Shown: positions 35,633-44,262 of the stretch, piece by piece
How positions within the stretch are numbered: position 1 is the stretch's first letter
How the letters are laid out: the number at the start of each line of letters is the position of its first letter
DNA from: Weissella muntiaci
GTDB taxonomy: Bacteria; Bacillota; Bacilli; Lactobacillales; Lactobacillaceae
Reading direction: 5' to 3'
Length of the DNA stretch: 64,000 nucleotides
Assembly (NCBI RefSeq): GCF_008107635.1
Contig: NZ_SDGZ01000003.1
Span: 62,001 to 126,000, forward strand
The notes under the pieces: model-generated
Database searches by the model: none
Told to the model about the DNA's origin: nothing
Seen by the model: only the letters and a program-made list of their open reading frames with translations
Translations under genes and position numbers: made by a program

Positions 35633-36925
35633 TTACTGATCTTTCTGTTCTGACGCATCAAATACAGTAGACATATCAGGATTTACCACACCATCTTTTG
35701 GAACCAGTTGCTTTGGGAAATTCTGCAAATATTTTGCAGGACTATCAATACCCTTCGGAGTATGAGGGTTAAAATTATTTAGCACGGGATTAACCCCAAA
35801 ATGGACGTGGATTCCAGTTGCACTACCCGTTTGACCCTCGTGGCTAATATGTTGACCTTTCTTAACTTGCTCACCTACATTCACGACAATTGCTTGTTGG
35901 CTTGGCGCATGTCCGTAGTAGGCATAAACACCATCTGAATTTCGGATTACAACATAATTTCCACCGGCTAAATCGAATGTCTTGGTAACAACCGTGCCGT
36001 CTGATACAGAGTAAACATTACTTTCTTCGCCGGTCTCTGTGTGATCTACAGTTTGAAAATCAACACCCCAATGTATATATCCTTCTTGACCATCATAATT
36101 TGGATATCCTCCTGTAATCCTATACTTTCCTTTGATTGGTAGACCGCTAGTAGTACCGGATACTCCAGAGTCGCATATTGCCATATCACTATCTGATCCT
36201 GAATTTGCCACACCGTCGCCATTACTAATCTGACTATCACCAACGTTAATATCACCGTTGAAATTAAGATTGAATATTTTCTGGACTTCAACTGCTGTTG
36301 CCGTTGTCTCTGGAAGTTTTCGTTGAGGATCATTAAGTGATAGTATTTCAAAATTCACATCCCATGCATCCAAAGAACCTGCTAAGTCTGCATCCTTCAT
36401 CTCACTCAATGCTTTTACATGTGTTGTCGTTAGTTCTTTAATTGCTAGGCCGACTTGGCCTTCTAATGTACTTTCAGTGTTTCCATAACGATCACCATTT
36501 AAACCGCCATTACCCCATTGCCAAATACCGATAACATGACCAGAAGGATTTACAGACGCCGTATTAAAGCCACTTTCGCGTAACCCAATAGCTAATGCTG
36601 CTGCGATATTTGTTCCGCTCATATGTAGCCGACTTTTAAATTGATCAGCCGCATATTGCATAGCTTTGTGTGTATCTGAGTTTTCATCCTTCCAATCTCC
36701 CCCAATAGCGGCCCCACCACTAGTAGAAGGAGTGTTAGTGTTAAAACAGCTGGATTTGCTTCCCCCAGTAATCACAATTATTAGGAACATCGCACAGAAT
36801 GTAGCAATCGCAATCGGAATTAACACTGAAAAAATTGAGATGAATACCTTTAGTTTTTTGCTACCTTTGATTGTGCCTAACACCGCACTTCCACCGGTAC
36901 TTTGCTTTTGATTATTTTCATCCAT
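35633..36925 (-). CDS. TrsG-like bifunctional cell-wall hydrolase (lysozyme-like + M23 peptidase)
   Basis: The protein has 430 residues from MDENNQKQSTGG. It has a cytoplasmic tail and one membrane helix (about 28-52). A phage-tail-lysozyme-like domain follows (about 75-205) with the catalytic-Glu candidate in IGLRESGF and IGIWQWGNGG. A C-terminal M23 endopeptidase (about 275-405) has the zinc ligands in YIHWGVDF and HVHFG. It would open the peptidoglycan locally so the mating channel can be built, as VirB1/TrsG enzymes do. The ATG at 36925 follows AGGTG; the GTG three codons earlier is less likely. Confidence 0.88.
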   Translation of the reverse strand: MDENNQKQSTGGSAVLGTIKGSKKLKVFISIFSVLIPIAIATFCAMFLIIVITGGSKSSCFNTNTPSTSGGAAIGGDWKDENSDTHKAMQYAADQFKSRLHMSGTNIAAALAIGLRESGFNTASVNPSGHVIGIWQWGNGGLNGDRYGNTESTLEGQVGLAIKELTTTHVKALSEMKDADLAGSLDAWDVNFEILSLNDPQRKLPETTATAVEVQKIFNLNFNGDINVGDSQISNGDGVANSGSDSDMAICDSGVSGTTSGLPIKGKYRITGGYPNYDGQEGYIHWGVDFQTVDHTETGEESNVYSVSDGTVVTKTFDLAGGNYVVIRNSDGVYAYYGHAPSQQAIVVNVGEQVKKGQHISHEGQTGSATGIHVHFGVNPVLNNFNPHTPKGIDSPAKYLQNFPKQLVPKDGVVNPDMSTVFDASEQKDQ

Positions 36926-36937
36926 TGAGATCACCTA

Positions 36938-37180
36938 CTAAAACACTAATGTTATAAGGACCATTAAGAGAATCACTACAACCAGACACAAGAAGGCAGT
37001 ACCAATTTTCTTCTCGAAGCCTTTTGTGACTGTGCTGGGCATTTCGCCAGCATCCAAGCGTTCTTTAAACTTCGCATAATCTCTTTCGGCATCACGACGA
37101 ATTGTGCTTGGACGGTAAGGATTAATATGCTTGTTCTCAACAAACCTAGGCTTTGCCTTCTTAGTTTTATTCTTTGCCAT
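36938..37180 (-). CDS. Small C-tail-anchored protein of the transfer operon
   Basis: The protein has 80 residues, with a basic N-terminal region (MAKNKTKKAKPRFVENKHIN) and a single hydrophobic helix at the C-terminus (about 57-80, GTAFLCLVVVILLMVLITLVF). It overlaps the VirB4 stop by one nucleotide (TAATG) and has GGAGGTGG upstream. In Trs-type operons a small gene of this kind often follows the VirB4 gene. The function is unknown; it may dock a partner ATPase to the membrane. Confidence 0.65.
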   Translation of the reverse strand: MAKNKTKKAKPRFVENKHINPYRPSTIRRDAERDYAKFKERLDAGEMPSTVTKGFEKKIGTAFLCLVVVILLMVLITLVF

Positions 37181-39129
37181 TAGATTCCACCTCCATACAA
37201 GACCTCGTCATCTGGTTCTGGTCTATTTCCTGTAAAGAAAGTTGATTGTACGCCTCTTATTACCATCAGAAATTGCCCTTGATGCAACATTGGTAGAGTA
37301 TTAATTTGATCCATAGTTACGTCGGTTCGGCTTGTAATTTGAGAATAGCGAGTGAGCTCGTCTTGTGGGAGGCGGCCAACTTGATGATTTTGAAAACGAT
37401 TGAAGAAATCGCGAATTGACTTTGTTCCTTCAGTTACTTGCTGATTACCATCAAGGACAACCTGCTTTAAACCAGGGAAAATCATAAATGTTCCAAAATA
37501 ATTTTTTCGTTGCTGCTGCATCATTTGATCTGCAAAAATTGCTCCACGTGGATTAGTTTCATTGATGATGTCATCAGCTTCATCTTGAATCCACCAGAAA
37601 TACTTGGGTGCAGCGGTTCCATCTAGCATGGTAGCCCTTGAAATCTCACCACTTTTCTCACGCTTCAGTTGGGTGAACCCATTCATAACAACATAAGCGC
37701 TCATTAACGATAAAATGTTGTAATACTGAGCACTGTAAACTTTTTTGTCCCAAGCAGACATTCCTGATGTATCAAAAAGAATCAAATTCTCTTTAGATAA
37801 ATCGGGTACATTTGTATATCCACTGACCTTTGAACCGTACTTTCTAAGAAGTGCGCCAAATGTTGTGATTATTGAATCTAAGCGTTCATAATCTTTAGGG
37901 CTCATGCTGTTAGCCTCTAAAGCCTTAGATCTCAAATAACTGATGAACATTTCCAATGTTGGATATGCATCATTAGCCAATCCTAGAACTTTCAGCTTTT
38001 CAGGATGATCTTCAGGAGAGCTAGACCACATACCCAGATCTTGATAAAAGTTCTGCAACTCAGTCGAAACTAGTGCTACTTCAGCTTCACCAGCTTCAGG
38101 ATTAATCGTACGGTAGTAATTCTCAACCTTATCTAAGTGGTTGATAAATGAAGCAATGGTATTGACGTTACCCTCTTCATCTAATTCGGTAGCAAATATA
38201 TGGAGAATATTTACCATGTTCTTACTACCATCCATAGTCATAACAATGCCACCAAGATTTTTAATGTGAGGTATATATCGCTGCGATCGATCAAAAGCCC
38301 AAATAGTATCGCCTCTTGCGAATAAGGGATCTAAATTTTGATGCATCCAAGTTGTCTTACCAGAGCCAGCATCTCCAATTACAAGATTGTATGCTGTATT
38401 TCGATGTTGACCGTCAGAATGACTGGGATCAAAAGTCACTTCACCTTCTTGAAAGGTAGTACCTAGCCAGGTACCACGAGGATCAGATAGGAACGTCTGA
38501 TTGAACGCGTATGTTCCCGCCAGAGCCTTAGCCTTCATTGGAAAACCGCGATCTCTTAACCCAAGATGTTCAATTTTTGTAGCTGGTTTCAAGAACTGTA
38601 TAGACTGATTCACCATCTCATCCATGAAAATCTTGGTTTTAAAGTTCATCACTTTTTGCCTGAATTCATCTTCTTGTTTGTGCAGCTCTTCAGGCGTTCG
38701 AGCGATCAGCATGATACGTGTATACAGACGCTTATAGACATCCAGCCCATTCACAGCATTACGTAAATCCTCACGGTCTTGTTGGTATTCGTCGACCGCT
38801 AAAATCTGACGTTGCTTATTTTGAAGCTTATCATTAGCAATTCCTTCATTTGCATTTAACGCATCGTTCAATGCTTTTTGAACCTTCGCACGATCTTCAG
38901 TACCAATCTTTAATTGTGTAATTGAGTTGGGCGTATCCAATAGATTTCTAAACCACATTTGCTGTTGGTCTTCTTTGGGGTAATCCCAAACAGTGGTAAT
39001 ACTTGCAACACCATCACCATACTCAATATAGTTTGAGTGATAAATTGTAGGACCTGGATTTTTAACCTCATGAATTAAATCTAGGTCATAACCCCTACCC
39101 CTTAACTTTGATGCCTCACTTTTCTTCAT
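37180..39129 (-). CDS. trsE: VirB4/TrsE-type conjugation ATPase
   Basis: This 649-residue motor ATPase of the type IV secretion system has an N-terminal VirB4 accessory region and then the RecA-like domain. The Walker A motif is VIGDAGSGKTTWMH (about residue 255) and the Walker B-like motif is FWWIQDEADDII (about residue 515), followed by RGAIFADQMMQQQRKNYFGT. It would power assembly or operation of the channel at the cytoplasmic membrane. It follows trsD by 13 nt and precedes the small tail-anchored gene. AAGGA precedes the ATG. Confidence 0.92.
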   Translation of the reverse strand: MKKSEASKLRGRGYDLDLIHEVKNPGPTIYHSNYIEYGDGVASITTVWDYPKEDQQQMWFRNLLDTPNSITQLKIGTEDRAKVQKALNDALNANEGIANDKLQNKQRQILAVDEYQQDREDLRNAVNGLDVYKRLYTRIMLIARTPEELHKQEDEFRQKVMNFKTKIFMDEMVNQSIQFLKPATKIEHLGLRDRGFPMKAKALAGTYAFNQTFLSDPRGTWLGTTFQEGEVTFDPSHSDGQHRNTAYNLVIGDAGSGKTTWMHQNLDPLFARGDTIWAFDRSQRYIPHIKNLGGIVMTMDGSKNMVNILHIFATELDEEGNVNTIASFINHLDKVENYYRTINPEAGEAEVALVSTELQNFYQDLGMWSSSPEDHPEKLKVLGLANDAYPTLEMFISYLRSKALEANSMSPKDYERLDSIITTFGALLRKYGSKVSGYTNVPDLSKENLILFDTSGMSAWDKKVYSAQYYNILSLMSAYVVMNGFTQLKREKSGEISRATMLDGTAAPKYFWWIQDEADDIINETNPRGAIFADQMMQQQRKNYFGTFMIFPGLKQVVLDGNQQVTEGTKSIRDFFNRFQNHQVGRLPQDELTRYSQITSRTDVTMDQINTLPMLHQGQFLMVIRGVQSTFFTGNRPEPDDEVLYGGGI

Positions 39130-39142
39130 AGTTCTTAGTCCT

Positions 39143-39784
39143 TTAGTTTTTTAGTTGACGAGTTGGGTCTTGAAGCATTGAAAGAACATTCTTTTTCTGT
39201 TTCAATGAAATTCGTTTAGCGTTTATAGCCATGCCGCCCAGCCTAATAAATGAATCACGATTTTCCCTAGTCTCGCTCATCGAATCGCCGTAAATCAACG
39301 CAGTATAAGCTTGGTGCACAACTACATCTTCAACTGTCTGTAAATTACCCACGATCTTTTCAGCCGCCATGTAACGACGCCGTAACTGTTCTCGCAAGTT
39401 TGCATCAGAACTGTTTTGTAGTTCTTTTAATATTTGGTCACGATTATTAATCCAGCTCCGTTGCTGAATTGTAGTAGATGCAGGCATCTTAGTTATTAGG
39501 ATGTCAAAATCACTTAGATAGGTATTAAGTAGCATGTGATAGTCCTGAATAATTCGACTTGCTCCATCTGAACCAATACCATAAACAAAGTCCAAGTCCT
39601 TACCTTCAATTGATAGCATGTCTAAATATCCATCAGGCTCACCATCTTCATTTGCTAATCTGAGTAAGTTATCTGTCCCCTCAAATTTTTGCCAAGGTAG
39701 CAATGAAACTAAAGGCATTGTAGATCTGAAAGACACAACATCCTTAGCATTAAGAACCTTGCTGCTTTTTCGTTTGAAAGCCAT
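39143..39784 (-). CDS. trsD: TrsD-like conjugation protein
   Basis: The 213-residue soluble protein is encoded directly before the VirB4 ATPase. Segments such as YLDMLSIEGKDLDFVYG and DYHMLLNTYLSDFDILITKMP resemble TrsD/TraD proteins of staphylococcal and lactococcal transfer regions and the N-terminal part of longer VirB4 proteins. TrsD plus TrsE may therefore be a split VirB4. It has no membrane helix. AGAGAGGA precedes the ATG. Neighbours on both sides are separated by 2 and 13 nt. Confidence 0.78.
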   Translation of the reverse strand: MAFKRKSSKVLNAKDVVSFRSTMPLVSLLPWQKFEGTDNLLRLANEDGEPDGYLDMLSIEGKDLDFVYGIGSDGASRIIQDYHMLLNTYLSDFDILITKMPASTTIQQRSWINNRDQILKELQNSSDANLREQLRRRYMAAEKIVGNLQTVEDVVVHQAYTALIYGDSMSETRENRDSFIRLGGMAINAKRISLKQKKNVLSMLQDPTRQLKN

Positions 39785-39786
39785 TC

Positions 39787-40119
39787 CTAGTCCTCTCTTT
39801 CTAATGGCAACACTTTGATTGATCCTCGCAATTGAGGGTGGAACATTGATTTAAATGACCGTACGGTGACTTCAGATAATACCGTCGCATGTGGATTACT
39901 TGGAGCTGGTAACATTGCATAAATCGCCGCTACAATCATCGTGATAATGAAACCTAGCTGCAAAACCGAAAATTGATACGAGAATGCTGTATTCACAATT
40001 ACATAGGTAAAAATGCCATGTCCGGCTGCAATTCCTATTCTTTCAAAACTCAGCGCCATTACGCGCGCTGGCTTTTTCCAGATATTATTACCTGGCGAAA
40101 ATGTTATATATTGTGCCAA
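39787..40119 (-). CDS. trsC: TrsC/VirB3-like small membrane protein
   Basis: The protein has 110 residues with two membrane helices (about 33-50 and 52-70). A soluble tail contains VTVRSFKSMFHPQLRGSIKV. Small size, two helices and position directly before TrsD-VirB4 match VirB3/PrgI/TrsC proteins. The start codon is TTG at 40119, supported by AAGGAG 8 nt upstream. It is the first gene of the second transfer block and follows a motif-bearing promoter. Confidence 0.75.
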   Translation of the reverse strand: MAQYITFSPGNNIWKKPARVMALSFERIGIAAGHGIFTYVIVNTAFSYQFSVLQLGFIITMIVAAIYAMLPAPSNPHATVLSEVTVRSFKSMFHPQLRGSIKVLPLERED

Positions 40120-40160
40120 ATTACTATCTCCTTTTTTATTCCTTGATTAACTACAGGCTA

Positions 40161-40201
40161 AGAATACTTATTTTTAAAGGCCGAAAAAAATTTTGCGCCA
40201 A
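40161..40201 (-). promoter_or_regulatory. Transfer-operon promoter motif, copy 2 (trsC operon)
   Basis: On the minus strand TTGGCG (40196-40201), followed by CAAAATTTTTTT, lies exactly 29 nt before TATTCT (40161-40166). No canonical -35 box stands 17 nt before the -10, so an activator is likely. A bulged hairpin plus nine T (40202-40230) abuts it. Confidence 0.6.
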
Positions 40202-40230
40202 AAAAAAAGACCAGCAAATATTGCTGAGTC
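40202..40230 (-). terminator. Hairpin with T9 run abutting promoter copy 2
   Basis: GACTCAGCAA / TTGCTGGTC (one bulged A) forms a stem followed by nine T on the minus strand. No minus-strand gene ends here, so it may insulate the operon from the partition locus or form part of the regulatory site. Confidence 0.6.
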
Positions 40231-40257
40231 TCATTTCTCTGCTAAACAGAAAACATA

Positions 40258-40410
40258 CTTCAAAGTATAACTTCCGTTATACTTATTAAGAAAATTATAC
40301 GTATACTTATGATTATATTTCTAATTATACTTTTAGTTATACTTTTAATTATGCTTATAAGTATCATTAAACGTATACTTATCATTATAACTAGAGTATA
40401 ATGATAGTTG
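40258..40410. repeat. AT-rich repeat array upstream of parA (candidate centromere/operator)
   Basis: About nine copies of a TTATACTT-like octamer occur in both orientations over 150 nt. Examples are AAGTATAAC-TTCC-GTTATACTT (an inverted pair), AATTATAC, GTATACTTAT, AATTATACTTTTAG, GTTATACTTTTAA, CTTATAAGTATC, CGTATACTTATC and TAGAGTATAATGA. Together with a downstream ParA and a ribbon-helix-helix protein, this is the expected organisation of a type Ib partition site bound by the RHH partner. A 15-nt direct repeat, TCCTTGATTAACTAC (40140-40154 and 40423-40437), brackets the array. Confidence 0.75.
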
Positions 40411-40483
40411 TAATTGATAATATCCTTGATTAACTACTGTTTATTTCATTTTGACAAATACTTTAAACAGCGAGGAAATTACA

Positions 40484-41284
40484 ATGGCTAATACAAAAAT
40501 TGTTACATTTACAGGTTCTAAAGGTGGTGTTGGAAAGACAACCATTCTATTTAATATCTCTTCTTGGCTTGCTACAAATTCAAAAAAGATTCTACTTATT
40601 GACGCAGACTTTCAAGCAAGTCTAAGCTCAACTTTCAACGTAATAACCAATCAACATACATTACTAGATGTGTTCATGGGCGGAGAACCAACCGTGCGGC
40701 ACGTTGCAGAAAACATAGATCTGATACCGGCTTCGCCTAATCTCGATCAAGTAGAAACATTGATTCAAGGTAAAATGTTCCGTGAATACATGCTACTAAA
40801 CTGGATGCATAAGAATGAAGATCTTATCTACACTTATGACTATGTATTTATTGATACACATCCAGAATTTAGTATGTTGACTAAGAATATGATTGCCGTA
40901 AGTGATGCAGTGATTGTTCCTCTTGAGCCAAGTGAATATGGCTTTACACAACTAAAGAATCAGTTTGAGCTTCGTATGGCTGAATTTAGAGAAGCCAGCA
41001 TTGATCCTCGTACTAATACGAGTGATATTGACGCACAAGTCTTTTTCGTCGGTAGTAAAGCACGTACAACCACCACATCGAGTCGCTTATTCCGTGAAGA
41101 ATTGCTAAGTATTCCTAATAATATTGGGGTCATTAAATTTAGCGAAATAATGCCCACCTCGACGTTTACAAAGGTTGCAGTCACAAATATGAGCGCCGAC
41201 AAACTTCGCTCTTACAAGGGCTATAAGGACCATTTAGTTGATGAGTTCTCGAAAATCCAAAGAGTAATTGATAACTTGAATTAA
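40484..41284 (+). CDS. parA: ParA-family partition ATPase
   Basis: The 266-residue ATPase has a deviant Walker A motif, TGSKGGVGKTTILFN (residues 8-22), LLIDADFQASLSS and YVFIDTHPEFSMLTKN. It lacks an N-terminal DNA-binding domain, as in type Ib ParA. Together with the RHH protein encoded 17 nt downstream it would segregate copies of the element. The ATG at 40484 (MANTKIVTFTG) has GAGG upstream; the longer frame from 40451 does not. It is oriented opposite to the surrounding transfer genes. Confidence 0.92.
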   Translation: MANTKIVTFTGSKGGVGKTTILFNISSWLATNSKKILLIDADFQASLSSTFNVITNQHTLLDVFMGGEPTVRHVAENIDLIPASPNLDQVETLIQGKMFREYMLLNWMHKNEDLIYTYDYVFIDTHPEFSMLTKNMIAVSDAVIVPLEPSEYGFTQLKNQFELRMAEFREASIDPRTNTSDIDAQVFFVGSKARTTTTSSRLFREELLSIPNNIGVIKFSEIMPTSTFTKVAVTNMSADKLRSYKGYKDHLVDEFSKIQRVIDNLN

Positions 41285-41301
41285 ATTTTAGGAGGACGCA
41301 A

Positions 41302-41595
41302 ATGTCATTGAATTCAAAAAAAGAACAGCTTGATTCTATGGTTGGTTCCGATAAGGAAGCAATGGCCAAGGCCATGCAAGAGAATCCATTAAAAAATGCA
41401 GTGTTCAATGTTGATAACTTTGTTTCGGATCTTTCGATGAAAAAGTCTTCAAAGGAACGCAAGCAATCTGTTTCAATCACAATGACGCCTACCATGAAAG
41501 CTCAACTTCTTGAGTTAGCAAAGCAAAATGGTTATTCAGGTTTGTCAGAATTCGCAGTAGATGTATTTCAAAAGATGATCGATTTTAACAAGTAA
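41302..41595 (+). CDS. Ribbon-helix-helix partition partner (ParB/ParG-like)
   Basis: The 97-residue protein has an unstructured N-terminal half (MSLNSKKEQLDSMVGSDKEA ...) and a C-terminal ribbon-helix-helix domain at about 53-95 (QSVSITMTPTMKAQLLELAK followed by SGLSEFAVDVFQKMIDF). This is the layout of ParG/omega-type centromere-binding proteins: a flexible tail stimulates ParA and the RHH dimer binds repeats. AGGAGG precedes the ATG. It probably binds the AT-rich array at 40258-40410 and represses parA. Confidence 0.82.
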   Translation: MSLNSKKEQLDSMVGSDKEAMAKAMQENPLKNAVFNVDNFVSDLSMKKSSKERKQSVSITMTPTMKAQLLELAKQNGYSGLSEFAVDVFQKMIDFNK

Positions 41596-41597
41596 AC

Positions 41598-41637
41598 AAA
41601 AAAGGCCCTGAAAGCATAATGCTTTTAGAGCCTTTTT
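41598..41637. terminator. Bidirectional terminator between the partition locus and the transfer operon
   Basis: AAAAAGGC...AAAGCA / TGCTTT...GCCTTTTT forms a long stem with a few mismatches and T runs on both strands between convergent genes. Confidence 0.85.
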
Positions 41638-41649
41638 AGCTTAAATTAT

Positions 41650-42156
41650 TTATCTAACAATTTCTGTTACGTATTGACTTACATCGGTATCTTTCTTTGC
41701 ATCCTTCAAATTGTCAAAGTAAGGTTCGTAAACCTTATCTGGATATTTCGTGGCATATTTATTAAATTCACCATTATCTGCTAACGCACCCCAGATATAA
41801 CTTACTTCTCCACTATCAAGAGAAGTATCAACAATTTTGGTATTGTCAAAGGTCTTACTTGTTCCAAATGTATTTTTCTCATCATTTGGGAGCTTACCAG
41901 AACCGTACCACTTATACAAATCATTTTTGGTCCATGTGGTTTTATATAAAAACTTACTTGTTTTAGTAAGATGCACATAATGTCCTTCCGGAGCTAACTC
42001 AAATTGCTTCTTAATATCAAGTTTTCGCCACTCAGCATCAGACATCTTAGCTGCCGCAGCCTTGGTTGGATGAGCCTTAACATATGCAAATGTACCACCA
42101 CCAGCAATCACCACTGCTAGCAGAACACCAATAATCCACCAAATTTTCTTTGTCAT
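41650..42156 (-). CDS. Membrane-anchored protein, unknown, end of first transfer block
   Basis: The protein has 168 residues from MTKKIWWIIGVLLAVVIAGG, with an N-terminal membrane anchor (about 5-27) followed by a soluble extracytoplasmic domain rich in Tyr, Trp, Lys and Asp (TKNDLYKWYGSGKLP, VSYIWGALADNGEFNKYA). I recognise no domain. The ATG at 42156 has GGTGGAG upstream. A terminator separates it from the VirB6-like gene, so it may have its own promoter. Surface exclusion or channel accessory roles are possible, but that is context only. Confidence 0.6.
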   Translation of the reverse strand: MTKKIWWIIGVLLAVVIAGGGTFAYVKAHPTKAAAAKMSDAEWRKLDIKKQFELAPEGHYVHLTKTSKFLYKTTWTKNDLYKWYGSGKLPNDEKNTFGTSKTFDNTKIVDTSLDSGEVSYIWGALADNGEFNKYATKYPDKVYEPYFDNLKDAKKDTDVSQYVTEIVR

Positions 42157-42216
42157 AATTTTCAACTCCACCAAATCGTTTTATTACCTTAATGTTACCT
42201 TAATCACAGTGATAAA

Positions 42217-42260
42217 AAAAGGGTATATCCATATCAATTAATGATGGATATATCCTTTTT
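42217..42260 (-). terminator. Terminator after the VirB6-like gene
   Basis: GGGTATATCCAT / ATGGATATATCC forms a 12-bp stem with one wobble pair and T runs on both strands. Confidence 0.85.
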
Positions 42261-42267
42261 ATAATCA

Positions 42268-44250
42268 TCAGTATAATTCAATAGGAGGCATCATTTCGTC
42301 TAACTCTGCTTGCGTAGGCAAAGGTGGCATGTTCTGCTCGAAGTCTTGGTAATTTGAATCATCTGTTGAGGTCATAGTTGAATTATCACCAGGACGGTTA
42401 TCAGATGAGTCTACAAAACTTGGGGTATTAATCGGCGCCATTCCCGTCTTTGCCTTAGAATTATTACCAGCACTATTTTGACCTTTAGAAGAACCAGCGT
42501 TCATCGGTACATGTACTGTGCCGGTATCACCCTTTGAAGCGGAATTTTTAGATGTTTGTGGTACCTTATTCGTACTAGAGTTATCACTACCTGGCTCGCC
42601 TATTCCACTCTCATCTCCATTTGATTCTGAAGATTGTGGACCAGCTGGATTAGGAGGGGCCGTAGGCGCATCTGATCCTGATTGGCCAGCACCATCTTGT
42701 CCCGCTTGGTCGTTATTATCGCTCGATCCCATTCCTCCAGATGACTGTGGATTATTTTCGTCTGTGTCTGTATTTGTACCTCCATCATTTTTCGAGCCAC
42801 TGCCATCAGGTTTATTGGCATCATCTCCATTTGTTGATTTATTAAGTGGCTGTTGCATACTTTTAGCCTTATGCTTCAAAGCCAAGTCGTTCGCTTTCTC
42901 GGCAACTTTATCTGATATTTTTCCAGAAGCAGCACTAGCTTTGTCCACTAGGGCTTTAGTTGCACCCAAACCACTCTTAGCAGTATTTCCAGCACTCTTA
43001 GCCATGTTTCCAACTGCTCCTGCTGCCATACCTCCAGCTATTAATGATTGTGCGGTATTACCATGTCCAGTGGGTACACCCGTCCAGTCATCAATTAATG
43101 AGAATCCACCAAACAGTCCTTTTGCGCCACCGATCATGATTCCGATTGAGAGAATTGTATATGGCATTGTACTGAGGCCCATACTTTCAAGCTTAGTCAT
43201 TGACCATTGAATGAAGGCAAAAAACAAGACTACATTTAATGGCATTAAGGCCATTCCGATAAATGAACCTTCAATCAGATGCATAATCTGCATGGCCTTT
43301 TCACCCTTCAGGTCACGGAAGGCAAACACTAGAATTGTTATCGTGTAGTAAGCAATTCGATATAAACGCACGACTAATTCAATTATTGCTAGAAAGCCAA
43401 CAATACTAAACGTTATTTCAGCTCCAATAATTCCCATCCAATTAACCTTGATCATTGGATAAATTTCATTAAATATTCCACCAGTGAACCATACTCCCTT
43501 GTCTAATTCCTCTTTTTGTTCATCAACACCTCTTTTATTTTTGAAAACATCTTGATTATTTCTGGCATTATCACCTGTGACTTTTTTAACTTCATTATCA
43601 TCCATCACCTTTGAAAAGAATGGTGCATGTACTATTGCTGGATCATCTCCATCTTTAATTGGACTGTAATTTTTGAGCTCTTCGACTTTTACATCAAAGT
43701 TTTTATCCGCGACTTTTTCAAGATCCACACTATTATTCTTCCAAACCTGTACAAGGACATTATTATCTTTTGGTAAGAAAGTATCATTAGCGCTCTTACT
43801 AATCGCAGTACCACCTGTAATAAGCCACGGCATAGTTCCAAGCACCATAAAGATTATTATTATTCCCTTAGGCCATTCCTTACCTTTCTCACCGTTGGTA
43901 AGAGTGAACATAAACAGGCTAATGTACATCATGATAGCAAATACTACAAAGCCAATCGTTGCAAACATTGGTACATACTGTCCAAGGTTGTAGCCAGTGA
44001 TATCACCATGCGTGTTGGCCACAAAAATTCCACTAAAATCAGCTAAATCCCAAACCTTGGTCCATGCAGTTAGAACTGCATTACCAAGATCGAAAAATAT
44101 TTCTGCAATACCATGCATGATCGTTTCAATCATGCTTAGGTACACTCGTGGCATTGGTGACAGATAATTTGACCAGGCATCATAGAAAGCCGTGTTTGGT
44201 CCCCCATCCGGTACTTTCATTAAAGCTGCCAGGTAAAAAATATTTTGCAT
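42268..44250 (-). CDS. VirB6/TrsL-like polytopic channel protein
   Basis: The 660-residue protein has about six or seven membrane helices in residues 1-400 (EIFFDLGNAVLTAWTKVWDL; FATIGFVVFAIMMYISLFMF; AYYTITILVFAFRDLKG; YTILSIGIMIGGAKGLFGG). A C-terminal region of about 250 residues is low-complexity, rich in Ser, Asn, Gly, Asp and Pro, and probably disordered. This resembles VirB6-type subunits such as TrsL and the pLS20 p28 family of Gram-positive conjugation systems. It lies 12 nt downstream of the coupling-protein gene. AAAGGAA precedes the ATG. Confidence 0.82.
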   Translation of the reverse strand: MQNIFYLAALMKVPDGGPNTAFYDAWSNYLSPMPRVYLSMIETIMHGIAEIFFDLGNAVLTAWTKVWDLADFSGIFVANTHGDITGYNLGQYVPMFATIGFVVFAIMMYISLFMFTLTNGEKGKEWPKGIIIIFMVLGTMPWLITGGTAISKSANDTFLPKDNNVLVQVWKNNSVDLEKVADKNFDVKVEELKNYSPIKDGDDPAIVHAPFFSKVMDDNEVKKVTGDNARNNQDVFKNKRGVDEQKEELDKGVWFTGGIFNEIYPMIKVNWMGIIGAEITFSIVGFLAIIELVVRLYRIAYYTITILVFAFRDLKGEKAMQIMHLIEGSFIGMALMPLNVVLFFAFIQWSMTKLESMGLSTMPYTILSIGIMIGGAKGLFGGFSLIDDWTGVPTGHGNTAQSLIAGGMAAGAVGNMAKSAGNTAKSGLGATKALVDKASAASGKISDKVAEKANDLALKHKAKSMQQPLNKSTNGDDANKPDGSGSKNDGGTNTDTDENNPQSSGGMGSSDNNDQAGQDGAGQSGSDAPTAPPNPAGPQSSESNGDESGIGEPGSDNSSTNKVPQTSKNSASKGDTGTVHVPMNAGSSKGQNSAGNNSKAKTGMAPINTPSFVDSSDNRPGDNSTMTSTDDSNYQDFEQNMPPLPTQAELDEMMPPIELY

Positions 44251-44262
44251 TATATTTCCTTT

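Noticed and set aside
40961-41495. Minus-strand frames opposite parA and the RHH gene
   Set aside because: They are antisense shadows without ribosome sites; the plus-strand genes have clear family motifs.
42518-43210. 230-codon plus-strand frame opposite the VirB6-like tail
   Set aside because: It mirrors the low-complexity Ser/Pro-coding strand of the real gene, has no ribosome site, and is a compositional shadow.
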